Shown here: positions 60,694 through 64,000 of the stretch, one piece after another | How the letters are laid out: each line of letters starts with the position of its first letter | Numbering within the stretch: position 1 is the first letter of the stretch | From: VRUE01 sp963707965 | GTDB taxonomy: Bacteria; Actinomycetota; Thermoleophilia; Solirubrobacterales; 70-9 | Assembly: GCA_963707965.1 (NCBI GenBank) | Contig: CAVPRR010000004.1 | Coordinates: 496,001 to 560,000, forward strand | Direction: 5' to 3' | DNA: 64,000 bases | The notes under the pieces: model-generated | Seen by the model: only the letters and a program-made list of their open reading frames with translations | The model's database searches: none | Told to the model about the DNA's origin: nothing | Program-made: the position numbers and the translations under genes

Positions 60694-61334
60694 GCATCGA
60701 CGTACAGATGCTCACGGTCGGCCCGCTCGGGGAGAACTGCTTCCTCGTGCGCAGTGGCGACTCCGACCGCGTGCTGGTCGTCGATCCGGGTGAGGAGCCG
60801 GAACGGATCCTCGCGGCCGTCGAGGGGATGGGGGCGAAGATCGACGCGATCCTCCTCACCCACTGCCACTTCGATCACATCGGTGCGGTTTCTCCGGTGG
60901 CGAGGGCCTCCGGTGCGCCCGTCTACTGCCCGGAGGTCGAAACGGTGCTGCTCGCCGACATCATGTCCTACGTCCCGGTCCCCGGTCTCGGCCCGTACGA
61001 GGACTACGAGGCCGACGAGACGGTGAAGGGAGGAGAGGAGCTGAAGCTGGCGGGACTGACGCTGGATGTGATCGCCACCCCCGGCCACAGCCCCGGCCAC
61101 GTCACCTACTCGGTGCGCGGCGAGGACGCGATCTTCTCCGGCGATGTCCTCTTCCAGGGATCGGTCGGGCGGGTCGACCTGCCGGGGGGAGACGGGCCGA
61201 CCCTGCTCCGCTCGATCCGCACGCTCATCGATTCGCACCCGCCCGAGACGGGCGTCTATCCCGGACACATGGCTGTGACGACGCTCGCTGCGGAGCGAGC
61301 CACCAACCCGTTTCTGGCCGAGCTGGCACGCTGA
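60690..61334 (+). CDS. MBL-fold metallohydrolase, glyoxalase II-like
   Basis: The 214-residue protein has the metallo-beta-lactamase motif THCHFDHIGA (HxHxDH), a second metal ligand in TPGHSPGHVTY, Asp in FSGDVLF and final His in YPGHMAVTTL. This is the small hydroxyacylglutathione-hydrolase-like type, often next to hisS. The substrate is unknown; actinobacteria lack glutathione. The GTG at 60690 overlaps the upstream stop by 4 bases. The in-frame continuity with ftcD is an artefact of the frameshift. Confidence 0.92.
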   Translation: MSIDVQMLTVGPLGENCFLVRSGDSDRVLVVDPGEEPERILAAVEGMGAKIDAILLTHCHFDHIGAVSPVARASGAPVYCPEVETVLLADIMSYVPVPGLGPYEDYEADETVKGGEELKLAGLTLDVIATPGHSPGHVTYSVRGEDAIFSGDVLFQGSVGRVDLPGGDGPTLLRSIRTLIDSHPPETGVYPGHMAVTTLAAERATNPFLAELAR

Positions 61335-61351
61335 CCGACGCTGCGCGCAGG

Positions 61352-61357
61352 TAAGGT
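61352..61357 (+). promoter_or_regulatory. -10 hexamer TAAGGT of hisS
   Basis: TAAGGT ends 9 bases before the ATG at 61367. The AAGGT inside could alternatively be a weak Shine-Dalgarno at suitable spacing. Confidence 0.38.
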
Positions 61358-61366
61358 CGCGCCACC

Positions 61367-62607
61367 ATGGCCAGCAAGTACCAGGCGCCCCGCGGAACCT
61401 TTGACGTTCTTCCGGACGCCGCTCGCGCCAGGACTCGGATCGAACACGCCGCCGCGGCAATCTTCGCTCGAGCCGGCTACGAGCCAATCGCCACGCCCGC
61501 CTTCGAGGACACCGAGCTGTTCGAGCGCGGCGTCGGTCGCTCGACCGACATCGTCCGCAAGGAGATGTTCACCTTCGAGGACAAGGGGGGGCGAAGCATC
61601 ACCCTGCGCCCCGAGGGCACCGCGCCGATCTGCCGCGCCTACCTGGAGCACGGCATGCACAAGCTGGCGCAGCCGGTAAAGCTTTCCTACGCCGGCCCGT
61701 TCTTCCGTCACGAGCGCCCGCAGGCCGGCCGCTACCGCCAGTTCCACCAGATCGGCGTGGAGGCGATTGGCACCGATTCGCCGCTGGCCGACGCCGAGGC
61801 GATCATGTTGCTCGCGGACCTGCTCGCCGAGCTCGGCGTGCCGGGGGTGGAGCTGCGGCTCGGCAGTCTCGGTTCGCCGGAGGCGCGCCGCGCCTATCTG
61901 GAGGAGCTCAAGGCGCACCTGCGCGCCAACGAGGGCGAGCTGTCGCAGGACGTGCGCGAGCGGATCGACCTCAACCCACTGCGCGCCTTCGACTCAGACG
62001 ACGAGGGAACGCAGTCGGTCATGGCGAGCGCGCCGACCATCGTCGAGCGGCTCGAGGGTGACGACGCCGAGCACTTCGCCACGGTGCGTGCTCTCCTCGA
62101 CGCGGCCGGGATCGCCTACGAGATCGACCCGACCCTGGTCCGCGGCCTCGACTACTACACGCGCACGATCTTCTCCTTCGTCTGCGCAGGGCTCGGCGCT
62201 CAGTCGGAGGTCGGCGGGGGCGGCCGCTACGACGGGTTGATCGAGCAGCTCGGCGGCCCCCCGACGCCGGCGGTCGGATGGGCTGCCGGGATCGAGCGCA
62301 TCCTGCTGGCGCTTGGCGAGGAAGGGGAGGCCGTTGGGCGCGATGCGTTCCTCGCCGCCGCGGACGATGGCCAGCGGCAGCGGGCGCTGGCGCTGGCGAG
62401 CGAGCTGCGCCATGCGGGACTCGCGGTCGAGGTCGACCTGGCCGGGCGCAGCCTCAAGGGCCAGCTCAAGCACGCGGACCGGATCGGCGCCAGGCGGGTC
62501 GTCATCCTCGAGGCCGACGGAGGCGTCCAGCTGCGCGACATGGAGGAGGGCGTCCAGCGCCCGGTCGACACGGCGAGGCTGATCGACGAGATCGGCGGTG
62601 CGGGGGC

Positions 62608-62611
<4 letters not shown>
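61367..62611 (+). CDS. hisS: Histidyl-tRNA synthetase
   Basis: HisRS charges tRNA-His. The 414-residue class II enzyme has KYQAPRGTFDVLP, motif 2 FRHERPQAGRYRQFHQ, the HisA signature LVRGLDYYTRTIF, GGGGRYDGL, motif 3 GWAAGIERILL and a C-terminal anticodon-binding domain. Length is normal. The stop overlaps aspS as GTGA; the hisS-aspS pair is common in bacteria. Confidence 0.97.

Positions 62612-64000
<1,389 letters not shown>

Noticed and set aside
59391..61334. A 647-residue ftcD-MBL fusion protein
   Set aside because: The middle ~125 residues are low-quality Arg/Pro-rich translation opposite in frame to a real small gene. A one-base correction restores the normal FtcD end, and the MBL gene has its own GTG start overlapping the upstream stop.

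Overview
The window is a strongly GC-rich, gene-dense chromosomal segment. It most resembles Actinomycetota, and I infer the class Thermoleophilia (Solirubrobacterales-like). The reasons are the high GC, the many 4-base start/stop overlaps, the four-domain S1 protein, a GGEDT-type phosphofructokinase, LexA boxes of the CGAAC-N4-GTTCG type, an IdeR/DtxR-like box, and leaderless starts behind TAnnnT hexamers. No plasmid, phage or insertion sequence is visible. Content is mostly core metabolism and DNA maintenance with lineage-specific membrane and secreted proteins between.

Layout: (1) 1-7.3 kb: end of trpB, trpA, a tiny membrane protein, a PPi-type pfkA, a truncated binding-protein remnant, then on the minus strand an epimerase, malic enzyme and a LexA-box-controlled DUF222-HNH gene. 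(2) 7.6-16.3 kb: an FTR1 iron permease fused to a polyferredoxin, behind an IdeR-like box; polA; an ECF sigma factor with a membrane anchor and long acidic tail, paired with a secreted calcium-binding-repeat protein; a DMT transporter overlapping a flavoprotein. (3) 16.4-20.9 kb: rpsA-coaE-lytic transglycosylase-MFS-unknown, each gene overlapping or nearly touching the next. (4) 21-35.5 kb: XRE regulator divergent from uvrB, an MmgE/PrpD protein, a two-component system beside an MMPL exporter, thioredoxin-TPR, uvrA with a LexA box, ROK kinase and an acyltransferase. (5) 35.5-43.7 kb: panC-panD-panB, then fmdB-udg-tsaE-secreted protein-tsaB-rimI-tsaD-glutaredoxin-rex. (6) 43.8-57.2 kb: carboxylate-amine ligase, K+-independent-type H+-pyrophosphatase, HD-GYP protein, flavin oxidase, two APC permeases with universal-stress tails, two TrkA/RCK proteins, and a frameshifted ferredoxin reductase. 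(7) 57.3-64 kb: a tRNA-Met whose 3' 26 bases are duplicated 0.66 kb away, an M29-like peptidase, a frameshifted ftcD, a small membrane protein, an MBL hydrolase, hisS and the start of aspS.

The clearest window-wide signal is promoter layout. Seventeen genes, mostly first in their transcription units, have a TAnnnT hexamer ending 6-9 bases before the start codon, as expected for leaderless mRNAs. Genes inside operons use Shine-Dalgarno sites or translational overlap instead. Two conserved genes (the reductase at 56460 and ftcD at 60255) each carry one extra base, so sequencing or assembly error should be considered.

The best candidates for undescribed biology are the membrane-anchored sigma factor with its secreted partner, the two-permease/two-RCK module, the fused iron permease, and the structured leader of the HD-GYP gene. 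Start codons and all regulatory sites are read by eye from sequence; none has been tested.
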